Part shown: in pieces, positions 13,382-22,042 of the stretch
Numbering within the stretch: position 1 is the stretch's first letter
Layout: each line of letters opens with the position of its first letter
Source: an uncultured Eubacteriales bacterium
GTDB lineage: Bacteria > Bacillota > Clostridia > Peptostreptococcales > Anaerovoracaceae
Length of the DNA stretch: 32,936 bases
NCBI GenBank assembly: GCA_900315895.1
Contig: ONAY01000017.1
Location: 1 to 32,936, forward strand
Direction of reading: 5' to 3'
Notes under the pieces: generated by a model
Seen by the model: only the letters and a program-made list of their open reading frames with translations
Database searches by the model: none
What the model was told of the DNA's origin: nothing
Translations under genes and position numbers: made by a program

Positions 13382-13831
13382 ATGGAACCCAAGATCAAAA
13401 GCACAGGCAAAACATACATAGAAAAAGACCGCCACGACATAGACGAATTCAGAGAGATCGTCCACATTCTCTGCAACAAGGACGAGGGCTGCCCCTGGGA
13501 CAGTTCCCAGACCATCGAGAGCCTTAAGCCCTGTCTCATCAACGAGACAAACGAGGTCATAGAGGCTATCGATAATGACGATCACGAGAACCTTTGCGAA
13601 GAGCTGGGTGACGTGCTGCTGCAGGTGGTGATCCAGAGCGAGTTCGCCGAAAGATACGGCTGGTTCAACTTCGATGACGTAGTCCAGGGAGTTGCGGACA
13701 AGATGATCCGCCGCCATCCCCACGTGTTCACCGAGGAACAGTTCGACTCTGTGGATGCCATCCGTGAACGCTGGTACGCCATCAAGGCCCGTGAGAAGGA
13801 GCAAAAGAAAAACAGCCGTAAGAACGGCTGA
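13382..13831 (+). CDS. mazG: MazG nucleotide pyrophosphohydrolase (single domain)
   Basis: This 149-residue enzyme of the all-alpha NTP-PPase superfamily should hydrolyse (d)NTPs to the monophosphate and pyrophosphate, cleaning the nucleotide pool or lowering ppGpp-related nucleotides. The MazG hallmark CPWDSSQTIESL is at residues 37-48; the metal-binding acidic residues are E55 and E58 (ETNE) and E74 and D77 (EELGD); ADKMIRRHPHVF follows. E. coli MazG has two such domains in about 260 residues; this is the one-domain form, and residues 1-20 and the basic C-terminus are extra. AGGAG lies 6 bases before the ATG. The last codons also encode the terminator of the convergent lipoprotein gene. Confidence 0.9.
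   Translation: MEPKIKSTGKTYIEKDRHDIDEFREIVHILCNKDEGCPWDSSQTIESLKPCLINETNEVIEAIDNDDHENLCEELGDVLLQVVIQSEFAERYGWFNFDDVVQGVADKMIRRHPHVFTEEQFDSVDAIRERWYAIKAREKEQKKNSRKNG
13801..13830 (-). terminator. Terminator of the 13871-14365 lipoprotein gene, inside the mazG 3' end
   Basis: On the minus strand CAGCCGT-TCTT-ACGGCTG (13830-13813) is followed by TTTTTCTTTTGC. The whole element lies in the last ten codons of mazG and its stop. The plus-strand side has no T-run, so it works only for the minus-strand gene. Confidence 0.75.
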
Positions 13832-13870
13832 TATCCCACGTGTTATCCGGTTGTAAGCTGACGGGCCCTT

Positions 13871-14365
13871 CTACATAACGGGAGCCACTCTGAAACCGCC
13901 TAAAATCGTTTCTGAGCCGTGCGAAGTGCCGATCTGGACACTTATCCCGTATTCTCCCTCAAGAAGCGTACCGTAGATGTTTTTAAGGTCCAGGCTTCCT
14001 TCGTGACTCTCCCCTGCTCCGATCTCCACCAGTTCCGTCACAAGGAATCTGATGCCGTCACCGTTCCACTGGAGAGGCTGCATGTCCACCCAAAGCCCAT
14101 CGATGGTCCTCTTCCTGAGAAGGATGTCGCCGCCCAGGGTGACCGCCTCACCGGTATCATTGACTATGGTGTACATAAGCGACCCGCTTTCCGGGTCGTA
14201 TTTTAATTGCTCAAAATACACAGTCTCAGTCACTTCCGGAGCTTCCCCAGCCGTATCCTCTTCCTCAGGTTCCGGATCAGGCGTCACAGTTTCAGGCCCT
14301 TGACCACAGCCCGCCATAAACAGAAGAACGGCTATAAAAATGATCAGGATAAGACTCTTTTTCAT
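13871..14365 (-). CDS. Secreted lipoprotein with an Ig-like beta domain
   Basis: This 164-residue protein has a signal peptide and lipobox MAGC (Cys at residue 20), a 25-residue acidic and proline-rich linker (PDPEPEEEDTAGEAPEVTE), then about 115 residues with alternating strand pattern: FEQLKYDPESGSLMYTIVNDTGEAVTLG, VTELVEIGAGESHEGSL, LLEGEYGISVQIG. This resembles the small Ig-like lipoproteins of Firmicutes (Big_14-like), which show a similar TI-N-tg-v-tG pattern; the family call is tentative and no enzyme motif is seen. It is monocistronic between mazG and the protease gene. Confidence 0.75.
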   Translation of the reverse strand: MKKSLILIIFIAVLLFMAGCGQGPETVTPDPEPEEEDTAGEAPEVTETVYFEQLKYDPESGSLMYTIVNDTGEAVTLGGDILLRKRTIDGLWVDMQPLQWNGDGIRFLVTELVEIGAGESHEGSLDLKNIYGTLLEGEYGISVQIGTSHGSETILGGFRVAPVM

Positions 14366-14432
14366 GGCACCAGTACCCCCTCTCGATAATAACCTAAACT
14401 TTAGTCGTATGACAAGCGCCTTTCACTCACAT

Positions 14433-14462
14433 AAAACCGCCCACAGCAGAAGCCGCGGGCGG
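14433..14462 (-). terminator. Terminator of the giant subtilase gene
   Basis: An 11-bp stem (14437-14447 with 14452-14462, two G-U pairs on the minus-strand RNA) with a 4-base loop is followed on the minus strand by TTTTATG. It lies 44 bases after the stop. Confidence 0.8.
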
Positions 14463-14505
14463 AAAAGTTACATTGCGGGGATCCTTTGATCCTTGCTATA
14501 TATCT

Positions 14506-17500
14506 TTATTGAACGTAGCCGTAAGAAAACTCGAGATATTCATCGAATACGTCAAGGAAGAAGTCTGTGGTGACAAGACCCTTTCCTCCGAGAGCATAAG
14601 GTGCTCCCCATACTCCGCATTTCTGTATGTACTCCTTGTTGATATCGAGATATGCAGGACCGTAAAGGATCGGTGCATCAAGCATATAAGCCATAAGTCC
14701 TCCGGAGATACAGTCGGGGAAGTTGCTCTGGTAAGCATATACCAGATTAGACGGTCCTTCCGGGAAGAATTTTTCAGCAACAGCAATGGCTGTGGCTGCT
14801 CTGTTGTCTCCTGCTACTCTCTTGACTTCTGCTGCATAAGGCTTCAGTGAGTTGAGGACTGCATCGCTTACAACTGCGGTTCCGCCTACAACGTAGATGT
14901 TCTCGAAGTTCTGTGCTGCGAGGTATGCTTTCTGATCGTCATTGAGTTCCTTACCTACGATCAGGATCGGAAGTCCTGTTGCAGATGAAGTTGCTGCATC
15001 AGGCCAGCTAAGTCCGCTGCAGACCAGAAGATCTGTTCCGGGCTCATCAACCTCTCCAAGGATGGCCAGGTTGGTCTCGAATCTGCCGTCTCCGGCAAGT
15101 CTTGTGACTTCATAGCCCTTAGCCTTGAGGTCAGCCTCGAACTTGGCATCCACTGCTTCGGTTCCGCCGAGGATGAATACTTCAGCGCCTTCCACAGCGT
15201 TAGCTCCGATGTAGTCGATCACAGAATTCTTTACCTTATCCTGCTTGTTGTTGATCAGAAGGATAGGCGCGTTGTTCTGGATGGACAGATAGCTTCCTGT
15301 AAGAGCATCCGGGAAAGCATCACCGGTTGCCACTATGACTGATTCGAACGGCTCATCTCCAAACATTGCCTTGACTTCATCTGCGATCTCCATTGCTGTG
15401 TCATACCTGGTCTGACCGAAGACTCTGTAGGGGAAGGGCTGAGTTTCCGTGGCGCCGCAGTTTTCACAGGTGCGTACGAATTCTTCGTCTTCCTTATTGA
15501 ACTCCCATTCTCCCCAAACGTGAGCGGTGAGATAGGATGTGCTTACCTCTTCAAGGTCAAACTCATCGTTTCTCTCACTTGTAGTTGTTACTACTTCGCT
15601 GGGCTCACAGGAGTGAGCAGCCTGGAATTTCAGGGCAGCTATTGCGTAGGGAATTTCTTTTTTATCTGCGTAGGCGATGGTGATAGTTCCGGTCTCCGGA
15701 TCATTATTGATGGAAGTAAGAACTGTGGGCTTATGTTCGCCCTGATCGTCCTGGATCATCGTTTCAATTTGTCCGATATATGTGAGGAACTCCGGATCGT
15801 ACTTGATGGTAGCGAGTCCATTGGATACAGACACGTCCTCTGTGAGCCACATATGGACTTCACCGTCATCAAATATAGTGGGATTAGTATCAATGGATTC
15901 CGGAAGAGTAACATCGGCAAGCCTGGGTCTATCCTGTGCAGTTACTGCGTTGGTGGATCCATCAGCGTTCTTATCAAGTCCCTTTGCGCGGAATGCATTG
16001 AGTTTTGCCATGTTGGCTTCAAGCTCAGCCGTATTCTGTGAAAGGTCTGCATCGAACTGGGTGCCGTTAGCCGGTGCCGCTCTGAATCCTACGTCGGCCT
16101 TATTGAACAGTCCTGTCACAGGCCATACGTTTTCACCGAAATCACCGATCTCGATGGCGCGCTGGTTCTGCAAGTCTATGTAGTACAGAGTTGAACCGAT
16201 TCCGGACTCAGTGTAGGAGAAGTACAGAGTACTGGTCCTGTCATCATAGAACATGCTCTGTCTCAGCCATCCGGGTTCAATTCCTATGTTGAACAGCGAT
16301 GTGAACTCGAACTGAAGGTCATCATTGCCATCTTCATCCACAGTCCAGACGCCTTTGGCATCCCAAAGCGTTCCCAGCTGGTCCATTACATAGTATTCCG
16401 GTGCATATTCGGAGTCAAATCCCTTAAGGGCTACTGCGCACCAATAGGTCTCGTTAGTTGCGTAATCCGGATGTTCGCCGACAATGAAGGGAAGACCGAC
16501 CTTGCCGGTATACGATGCCAGGTCTGGAATTCCTGCCGGATATTGCGGGTCACTGTTTCCTAATACCAGATAGGGACCATAGACATAAGCCATATCCACT
16601 CCACTTCTTGCAGAGGGATAAGCCATTGCAAGATCCACAAGCGGCCAGTAACCGATTCCATAAGGATCGAGTTCAGGTGTGGTGGTATCGTTATCGATAA
16701 AGTTATAGCTTGAATCCACCTTATAGATGGCAGCATCTCCGGTGCTGTAGTCAAATGTTCCGGAATAGAGCTGAGTGGGTACGCCCACTGCTCCGCTCTC
16801 AAGGCCATAGTATGCTGTTGTGGTCGAGATTCCCTTAAGGTCTCCCATCTTGTTAAAGGCCTTGATCCTGCTGGCGCTGTCGGTGCCCATGCTTATGAAG
16901 GACTCGTTTTCATTTCCTTCAATATTGGAATCCCATGCGATAGCACTGAGTTCACCCTTCACGCTTGTAACTGTTACGTGGCATGTCGAACTGATAGTGG
17001 GATCGGCAACGGATGTAGCAGTGATATCTGCCTGACCTTTTGCTACGGCTGTTATAGTTCCATCTTCTACAGTTGCCACGGAAGCATTGGAAGTTGCCCA
17101 TGTTACAGCAGTGTTTTCAGCTGTGATGGGAAGGAGCTTGGCTTCGATGGTCTCGGAGTTGCCCTTGTACAGATATACTTCATCAGAGCTGAGTACTACT
17201 TCTGCAGGTGCAAGAGGATTATCATAATCAGCTGCGTTGTCATTTACCTTGAGTACCTGAGCAACTTCATTTCCTGCATAGTCGCCTGCGAATACTGCAG
17301 CGTACATCGGGATGTCATCCATGACATTGGAGAGGTCAAGTTCTACCGTTGCGGTTGCTTCTTCGGGAACCTCATATGCATAGAACTCTGATCCATCCAG
17401 TGAAATCACACCTACAAATGCAAGGTGTTCGTTATCAGACACAGGGATGGTGACCTTACCTGTTTCAGCATTAAAGTTGACGGTTCCAAGTTCAGGAGCT

Positions 17501-20500
17501 GTATCGTCTACTACGAAGTCATATCCAACATAAGCGCCTTCGCCCAGAGTTCCCTCTTCGATAAGGCCTGCCAGCTGTTCGTCAGTATCAAGATATCCGT
17601 TCTTGTCAGAGATCATCATGCCGTCAACACCGATTCCCTGATTTGCAGTGTAAAGCATCGCATTGTATTCGGGAATAGAGTAGAAGCCTGCACGGAACAG
17701 ATCGCCTTCAGCAAGACCATAGTCTGCCGGGCTCTTGCCTACTGTGCAGTTTCTCACACCGGTATTCTGCTGAACACCCTGACTATCGGTATATACTCCG
17801 TATACCAGTATGTTCTGGATGGTGGCAGCGATGACGTTATCGATATCGCCTTCCTCATTCAGCTCACTTACTGCGAAACCTGTGGTGGCTGCATTACGGA
17901 GAAGTGTGTAGTAAACTTTCTTGATCTGTGTATCGCTGGTAATAGCGAAACGATCATAGGGGATCTCTTCCTCAGGAACGTAGGGGTTACCCGTGAAGAC
18001 GAACTCTCTGGGACCCTGCTTCATAACGAAGTAGTTGGAGATGTTACCCGTATAGGACGGCCATACGTTCTCCTCACCATAGTGATACACATCCATCTTA
18101 GATGTGTAATCGAACATGGATGAGTCACTCCAGTTTCCATAGAAACCAAGTACCGGGATGGAGTGAGATGTCTCAAGGCTGAGGCCCTCTTCTGTTTCTG
18201 TTACACAGTTTGCATATGTGAATCCTTCGATGTATGCACCGGCAGGATATTCACTTAAGTCTTCATTCAGTGTTACTGTTACGAACACCTGAGCCTTGCC
18301 GTTGGCAGGAACGATGTAGTTTGTAGCCAGATCGCCTGCTTTCCAGCCAAGAAGCAGATGTGCGTCGTATGTGGTAAGCTTGCCGTCTTCGTCCATCTCG
18401 CCTGCAGCCAGGTCAAGAGCGCTACCGTCATTTATGCCAGTCAGATAGTCCAGGATAGCCTGAGCATCCAGCTTATCGGTATCGCCGTCCTTGTCGACGT
18501 CATGCTCATCAAGGCCTGCTACGTCTGCCACCCACTTGTAATCCACTGTGACATTCAGAGGTCTTACAGCGGTATCCAGGAACAGATCATCATATGCAAG
18601 ATTCTGTGTGAAGAAGTCGGAATCAAGTTCGAAAGCTTCATCCTCATCTGTTGTGTTATAGATGGAGAATGCGTAGTTGTATACGCCTTCCTTCTTACCG
18701 TCTTCGCCCAGTTCCACCTTGACTTTGCCGTCTGCGGCTCCTCCGGTGGCAACTGTAAGGAAGGCTTCATCGATCATTACCACGGATGTGGCGTTGATAG
18801 CCTTGGAGATGTCTACCAGACCTGCACCCTGCTGAATAACGGGGAGATAATCTCCATTATTCTTCATCGGTGTAGCTGTTGACATCATCAAGCTCTGAGC
18901 GATAGCTCTCAGATTATATTTGTCTGTAAGCTCGCTATTGAACTCGCCCAGATCATTTTCTTCCAGGTACTGCTTGATAACTCCGGAAAGACCGGCGATA
19001 TGAGGTGCAGCCATGGATGTGCCGCTCATAAGCTCATACTTGTCATGTCCGCCGGTGTTAGCGCCGGAAGATGAAACGGCAGCTCCGTTTACAGAATAGA
19101 TATTTCCTCCTGGAGCAGTAATGTCCGGTTTAAGTACCAGTGATTCGGGAACTCCCCAAGAACTGAAAGATGTGATGGTCGCATCTTCACGTGTGCCGGT
19201 AGCCTCTGCCTTAATAGCCTTAGTTACCGTCATCTTACCGGTATATACAGTGTATGTGTAGGGAACATTCTTTTCTTCACGGGAGATTTCTTCGTCTCCA
19301 TCAAAGTCATAGGTGACCTTTGAGGTGAATTCCTGACTATTTACCGCAGATGCCAGTATGGTCTCCTTGTCTTCACCATTGATGGAAATGTACGGATAGT
19401 TTCCGGTATAACCATCTGTAGACATGCTGATGGAGCCATTGGTGTTATTTACGATAAGGATCGCAGCAGGATTGTAAGGCTTCGGGTTGTTGCCTTTCTC
19501 CACGAAGGATATGGCTCCTCTGTTGACCAGGGTCACCTTTCCGTTGAGAGATAATGCAGCATTCACATCGGCATACTGTTCTGCAAATCCTAAGCTATCA
19601 ATATAGACGAAATCAAATTCCTTTCCGCTTCCGTCTGCGCTGGTGTCAAGGTCTGCCATCTTGGGACCGCTTTCGGTGGTCTCAGTATAGAATACCTTTT
19701 CGCCTCCGAAGACCAGAGGAGCACCTGTTGCGCCAATGTTCTGTGCAGCTGCAACGGATAAGGAATTGATATATGATCCCGGGGATCCTACCGTATTGTA
19801 GATGACACTGTCAGCATACAGCATTCCGTAGGGGCTGTTCTCCATTGCCCAGTCATTGGAGTTTCCGGCAGAGATAGCAGCCACCATATTGGAGTCTACA
19901 AGTGTATTCAGAGCATCCTGATATACGTTGTCATAAGTGAATCCTGCAGATCCGGTACCCAGTGAAAGGTTGACTGCATCGCATTCCATCACCATAGCAT
20001 CTTCGATGGCGTCCATGTAGTCGCCGTCATAAGCGCCGCCGCCCTTTCCGAATACCTTCATGACCAGGATCTGAGCATCCGGTGCCATACCTACGGCATA
20101 GGTTCCGTCAAGAGTATCGACGTATGTATCTCCATCGGGGATGTAGCGGTTTGCAGCTGCGATTCCTGCGACGTGAGAGCCATGCTCGCCCTCTTTGTCA
20201 TGTACGTGGGTAACATCCAGATCCTCATCTACATAGTTGTAGATGTATGGCATCTTGGAATTGAGATAGATGCCGTGTCCGTTGAGCTGATCGGCTACTG
20301 CATCAACGTCTGCTTTATCCATGAGATCCACAGTCTTACCGAACTTCTCTTCGTACTTCGCAATGGCATAATCGAAGGCACCGCTGTCGAAAGACTGGTG
20401 CTCGATGTCAGCGCCGGTATCGATGATTGCTATGCGCTGTCCGGCTCCGGTATAGCCATCAGCCCATGCAGCCTGCGCACCGACCATGTATTCACTGGTC

Positions 20501-21135
20501 ATTGCAGTCTTGGGATCAGCTGTTCCGGGATCGGTCGGGATAGCCTCATAATGATTCTCGCGCTGTACGCCTTCAACGTCCTTGTTGTCAAGGATGGTCA
20601 TTATGTCTCCATAGGTCACTTCTGCGGAAATGACGTTTACAGCAAGAGTGTGGTTTGATTTGACATTGATATCCTTGCCCAATGTCTGGTTGATCTCGCT
20701 CACAACTTTAGCCTGCTGATTCTTCAGAGACTTTCTGTAGTTCTTGGCAGTGAAGCTGTTGATCTTTTCAACAGAATATCTGCTGAGAACCGGGGGTTTG
20801 GATAAAATGATGGCAACACGAACTGTCTCCTTGAGCTGAGCTTCACTCATATTGGCAAGCTCTTCTCTGGTGATGACTCCAGAGATCACAGGCTCAGGTT
20901 CTTCCTGTTCGGCCAGCTCGGCGGCTTCAGCCTCTCCAAGTCTGGGAACCTGAAGGTCGGACAGATCCGGTCCTTCCACCGCGTCACCGTTCTCTTCAAC
21001 GGCGACATCAGCTGCTTCCTCGGAAACAGCTTCGCTGACTTCTTCATCAGCATAAGCATAACCCATCGTTGTGGGCATTATTACCATGCTTATGGCAATG
21101 AGGACGATCAGCAAACGCTTCAAGGTACCTTTCAT
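14506..21135 (-). CDS. Giant cell-wall subtilase (S8 protease) with PA, dockerin-like, Big_2, cohesin-like and CWB2 modules
   Basis: The protein has 2209 residues. Signal peptide 1-30; inhibitor-like propeptide region about 85-200. The S8 catalytic domain has Asp239 (IAIIDTG), His318 (GEHGSHVAG), oxyanion Asn425 (SAGN) and Ser707 (SGTSMAAPH). A PA-type insert lies between Asn and Ser (about 470-610), as in cell-envelope proteases of the C5a-peptidase/lactocepin kind. Then come a Fn3-like region split by a dockerin-like pair of calcium loops (about 876-935: DVDKDGDTDKLDA and EMDEDGKLTTYDA), a Big_2 domain (about 1309-1390), a large region of unclear fold (1391-1740), a cohesin-like domain (about 1755-1840), a CENCGATE knuckle (1889-1896) and three CWB2 repeats (about 1902-2209). 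It should be secreted, held on the wall by CWB2 and digest external proteins. It is monocistronic. Confidence 0.9.
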   Translation of the reverse strand: MKGTLKRLLIVLIAISMVIMPTTMGYAYADEEVSEAVSEEAADVAVEENGDAVEGPDLSDLQVPRLGEAEAAELAEQEEPEPVISGVITREELANMSEAQLKETVRVAIILSKPPVLSRYSVEKINSFTAKNYRKSLKNQQAKVVSEINQTLGKDINVKSNHTLAVNVISAEVTYGDIMTILDNKDVEGVQRENHYEAIPTDPGTADPKTAMTSEYMVGAQAAWADGYTGAGQRIAIIDTGADIEHQSFDSGAFDYAIAKYEEKFGKTVDLMDKADVDAVADQLNGHGIYLNSKMPYIYNYVDEDLDVTHVHDKEGEHGSHVAGIAAANRYIPDGDTYVDTLDGTYAVGMAPDAQILVMKVFGKGGGAYDGDYMDAIEDAMVMECDAVNLSLGTGSAGFTYDNVYQDALNTLVDSNMVAAISAGNSNDWAMENSPYGMLYADSVIYNTVGSPGSYINSLSVAAAQNIGATGAPLVFGGEKVFYTETTESGPKMADLDTSADGSGKEFDFVYIDSLGFAEQYADVNAALSLNGKVTLVNRGAISFVEKGNNPKPYNPAAILIVNNTNGSISMSTDGYTGNYPYISINGEDKETILASAVNSQEFTSKVTYDFDGDEEISREEKNVPYTYTVYTGKMTVTKAIKAEATGTREDATITSFSSWGVPESLVLKPDITAPGGNIYSVNGAAVSSSGANTGGHDKYELMSGTSMAAPHIAGLSGVIKQYLEENDLGEFNSELTDKYNLRAIAQSLMMSTATPMKNNGDYLPVIQQGAGLVDISKAINATSVVMIDEAFLTVATGGAADGKVKVELGEDGKKEGVYNYAFSIYNTTDEDEAFELDSDFFTQNLAYDDLFLDTAVRPLNVTVDYKWVADVAGLDEHDVDKDGDTDKLDAQAILDYLTGINDGSALDLAAGEMDEDGKLTTYDAHLLLGWKAGDLATNYIVPANGKAQVFVTVTLNEDLSEYPAGAYIEGFTYANCVTETEEGLSLETSHSIPVLGFYGNWSDSSMFDYTSKMDVYHYGEENVWPSYTGNISNYFVMKQGPREFVFTGNPYVPEEEIPYDRFAITSDTQIKKVYYTLLRNAATTGFAVSELNEEGDIDNVIAATIQNILVYGVYTDSQGVQQNTGVRNCTVGKSPADYGLAEGDLFRAGFYSIPEYNAMLYTANQGIGVDGMMISDKNGYLDTDEQLAGLIEEGTLGEGAYVGYDFVVDDTAPELGTVNFNAETGKVTIPVSDNEHLAFVGVISLDGSEFYAYEVPEEATATVELDLSNVMDDIPMYAAVFAGDYAGNEVAQVLKVNDNAADYDNPLAPAEVVLSSDEVYLYKGNSETIEAKLLPITAENTAVTWATSNASVATVEDGTITAVAKGQADITATSVADPTISSTCHVTVTSVKGELSAIAWDSNIEGNENESFISMGTDSASRIKAFNKMGDLKGISTTTAYYGLESGAVGVPTQLYSGTFDYSTGDAAIYKVDSSYNFIDNDTTTPELDPYGIGYWPLVDLAMAYPSARSGVDMAYVYGPYLVLGNSDPQYPAGIPDLASYTGKVGLPFIVGEHPDYATNETYWCAVALKGFDSEYAPEYYVMDQLGTLWDAKGVWTVDEDGNDDLQFEFTSLFNIGIEPGWLRQSMFYDDRTSTLYFSYTESGIGSTLYYIDLQNQRAIEIGDFGENVWPVTGLFNKADVGFRAAPANGTQFDADLSQNTAELEANMAKLNAFRAKGLDKNADGSTNAVTAQDRPRLADVTLPESIDTNPTIFDDGEVHMWLTEDVSVSNGLATIKYDPEFLTYIGQIETMIQDDQGEHKPTVLTSINNDPETGTITIAYADKKEIPYAIAALKFQAAHSCEPSEVVTTTSERNDEFDLEEVSTSYLTAHVWGEWEFNKEDEEFVRTCENCGATETQPFPYRVFGQTRYDTAMEIADEVKAMFGDEPFESVIVATGDAFPDALTGSYLSIQNNAPILLINNKQDKVKNSVIDYIGANAVEGAEVFILGGTEAVDAKFEADLKAKGYEVTRLAGDGRFETNLAILGEVDEPGTDLLVCSGLSWPDAATSSATGLPILIVGKELNDDQKAYLAAQNFENIYVVGGTAVVSDAVLNSLKPYAAEVKRVAGDNRAATAIAVAEKFFPEGPSNLVYAYQSNFPDCISGGLMAYMLDAPILYGPAYLDINKEYIQKCGVWGAPYALGGKGLVTTDFFLDVFDEYLEFSYGYVQ

Positions 21136-21212
21136 TCCTCTTTTTCCTTCCTTAATAGATTAGCGATAACGATTGAGCATATGCCAAAAAACGGCATAAA
21201 ATTCCGTCTTTC

Positions 21213-21241
21213 ATTTTAGCACACTAACGTAAAACTGTAAA
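21213..21241 (-). promoter_or_regulatory. Promoter of the giant subtilase gene
   Basis: On the minus strand TTTACA (21241-21236) and TAAAAT (21218-21213) are 17 bases apart. The leader of about 70 bases holds a short hairpin, TATGCC (21180-21185) with GGCATA (21193-21198). Confidence 0.6.
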
Positions 21242-21321
21242 TCTTATACAAGGCGATTTTTATGCACAAAATAAAATCTTTTCACATTCCAAAAATAATG
21301 CTTCCATTTCGAAAAAAGGTG

Positions 21322-21330
21322 TGCTATAAT
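21322..21330 (+). promoter_or_regulatory. Extended -10 promoter of the tRNA genes
   Basis: TGCTATAAT is a perfect extended -10 box lying 12 bases before the first base of tRNA-Pro. The -35 position (TTCCAT, 21302-21307) is poor. Confidence 0.6.
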
Positions 21331-21342
21331 ACCAAAGTGCGT

Positions 21343-21419
21343 CGGGGCGTGGCGCAGTTTGGTAGCGCGCTTGACTGGGGGTCAAGAGGCCGCAAGTTCA
21401 AGTCTTGTCGCTCCGACCA
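21343..21419 (+). tRNA. tRNA-Pro (anticodon GGG)
   Basis: The cloverleaf folds by eye: acceptor CGGGGCG with CGCTCCG (one G-U), D-stem GCGC/GCGC, anticodon stem CTTGA/TCAAG around CTGGGGG with anticodon GGG, T-stem GCAAG/CTTGT with loop TTCAAGT, discriminator A and an encoded CCA. It reads CCC and CCU proline codons. Confidence 0.93.
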
Positions 21420-21479
21420 TTTTTTTATTTATTTTTATATAGTTTTGTGGGTGGACACGCCGCCTCGCAAAACATCCGA

Positions 21480-21555
21480 GGGGCATTAGCTCAGCTGGGA
21501 GAGCGCCAGGTTCGCAATCTGGAGGTCAGGGGTTCGATCCCCCTATGCTCCACCA
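21480..21555 (+). tRNA. tRNA-Ala (anticodon CGC)
   Basis: Acceptor GGGGCAT with ATGCTCC gives the G3-U70 pair that identifies alanine tRNA. D-arm GCTC/GAGC, anticodon stem CCAGG/TCTGG around TTCGCAA with anticodon CGC, T-loop TTCGATC, discriminator A and encoded CCA. It lies 60 bases after tRNA-Pro and is probably co-transcribed with it. Confidence 0.93.
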
Positions 21556-21566
21556 AAATGATAAGT

Positions 21567-21592
21567 ACATCCACTTCTGTGGGTGTTTTTTT
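21567..21592 (+). terminator. Terminator of the tRNA pair
   Basis: ACATCCAC (21567-21574) pairs with GTGGGTGT (21579-21586) with one wobble, running into a T7 stretch, 11 bases after tRNA-Ala. Confidence 0.8.
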
Positions 21593-21630
21593 ATTCTCAG
21601 GATCATACATTAATGGGAATCAAGGCACAC

Positions 21631-21658
21631 AAAAAGCGTCTGCGTTATGGCAGGCGCT
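21631..21658 (-). terminator. Probable terminator of the small ORF at 21689-21847
   Basis: On the minus strand AGCGCCTGC pairs with GCAGACGCT (one mismatch, 6-base loop) and TTTTTGTG follows. It lies 30 bases after the ORF stop. Confidence 0.55.
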
Positions 21659-21688
21659 CACGATTAGATCCTTACACAGTGTCACACG

Positions 21689-21847
21689 CTATATTATCTC
21701 TTCTTCCTCGGCGAACCTCTTCATCAGCTCAGCCAGTTCCTCACTCTTGTAATTGTCATTGTCCTTGTTGAATATTACCTGTCCTGGGGGCATCATCTCC
21801 ATTCCCATGGTCCCGGTGCCAAACATGGACATGTTATCGCAGGACAT
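21689..21847 (-). CDS. Hypothetical small methionine-rich acidic protein
   Basis: The reading frame is bounded by a promoter (21919-21947) and a probable terminator (21631-21658), which suggests a real transcript. The promoter start point near 21912 rules out the first in-frame ATG at 21928. The best start is ATG 21847 (52 residues), 14 bases after AAGGAGG, a long spacing; ATG 21871 is the other choice. The N-terminal half is rich in Met and Gly (MSMFGTGTMGMEMMPPG), the C-terminal half is a charged helix ending KRFAEEEEII. I recognise no family. It may also be an untranslated RNA. Confidence 0.35.
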   Translation of the reverse strand: MSCDNMSMFGTGTMGMEMMPPGQVIFNKDNDNYKSEELAELMKRFAEEEEII

Positions 21848-21918
21848 TTCGTAGCGAGCGACCTCCTTCATCAATACTGCGCATCCCGTGTTTTGCGCCA
21901 CAGGTGATTCCTGCCATA

Positions 21919-21947
21919 AAGATATCATCCGAAGAAAGCTTTGTCAA
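21919..21947 (-). promoter_or_regulatory. Promoter reading left (towards 21689)
   Basis: On the minus strand a perfect TTGACA (21947-21942) and TATCTT (21924-21919) are 17 bases apart. Confidence 0.55.
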
Positions 21948-21984
21948 AGCCTCCTCCCCCTGCGCAAAAAATCCCGCCCGCCTT

Positions 21985-22014
21985 GTGACAAATCTCCCAT
22001 CTGAAGTGTAATAT
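21985..22014 (+). promoter_or_regulatory. Candidate promoter of the ECF sigma factor operon
   Basis: GTGACA (21985-21990) and TAATAT (22009-22014) are 18 bases apart, 28 bases before the start codon. Sigma-A-like; an ECF-type autoregulated promoter cannot be excluded, as GTGACAAAT could serve as an ECF -35. Confidence 0.4.
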
Positions 22015-22042
22015 ATATGAAGTGCATTTCAAAAGGAGCGGC

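Noticed and set aside
17425-18123. 232-codon plus-strand ORF inside the subtilase gene, and others at 15520-16041, 18358-18882 and 20173-20658
   Set aside because: These are antisense shadows of one continuous 2209-codon gene with an intact catalytic triad; they are cysteine- and isoleucine-rich without motifs.
21943-21990. Further copy of the 39-nt palindrome around GCGCAAAAAATC at 21962-21973
   Set aside because: The 39-nt window has no complementary arms or TTTAC/GTAAA ends; the flanking TTGTCA and TGACAA belong to two divergent promoters.
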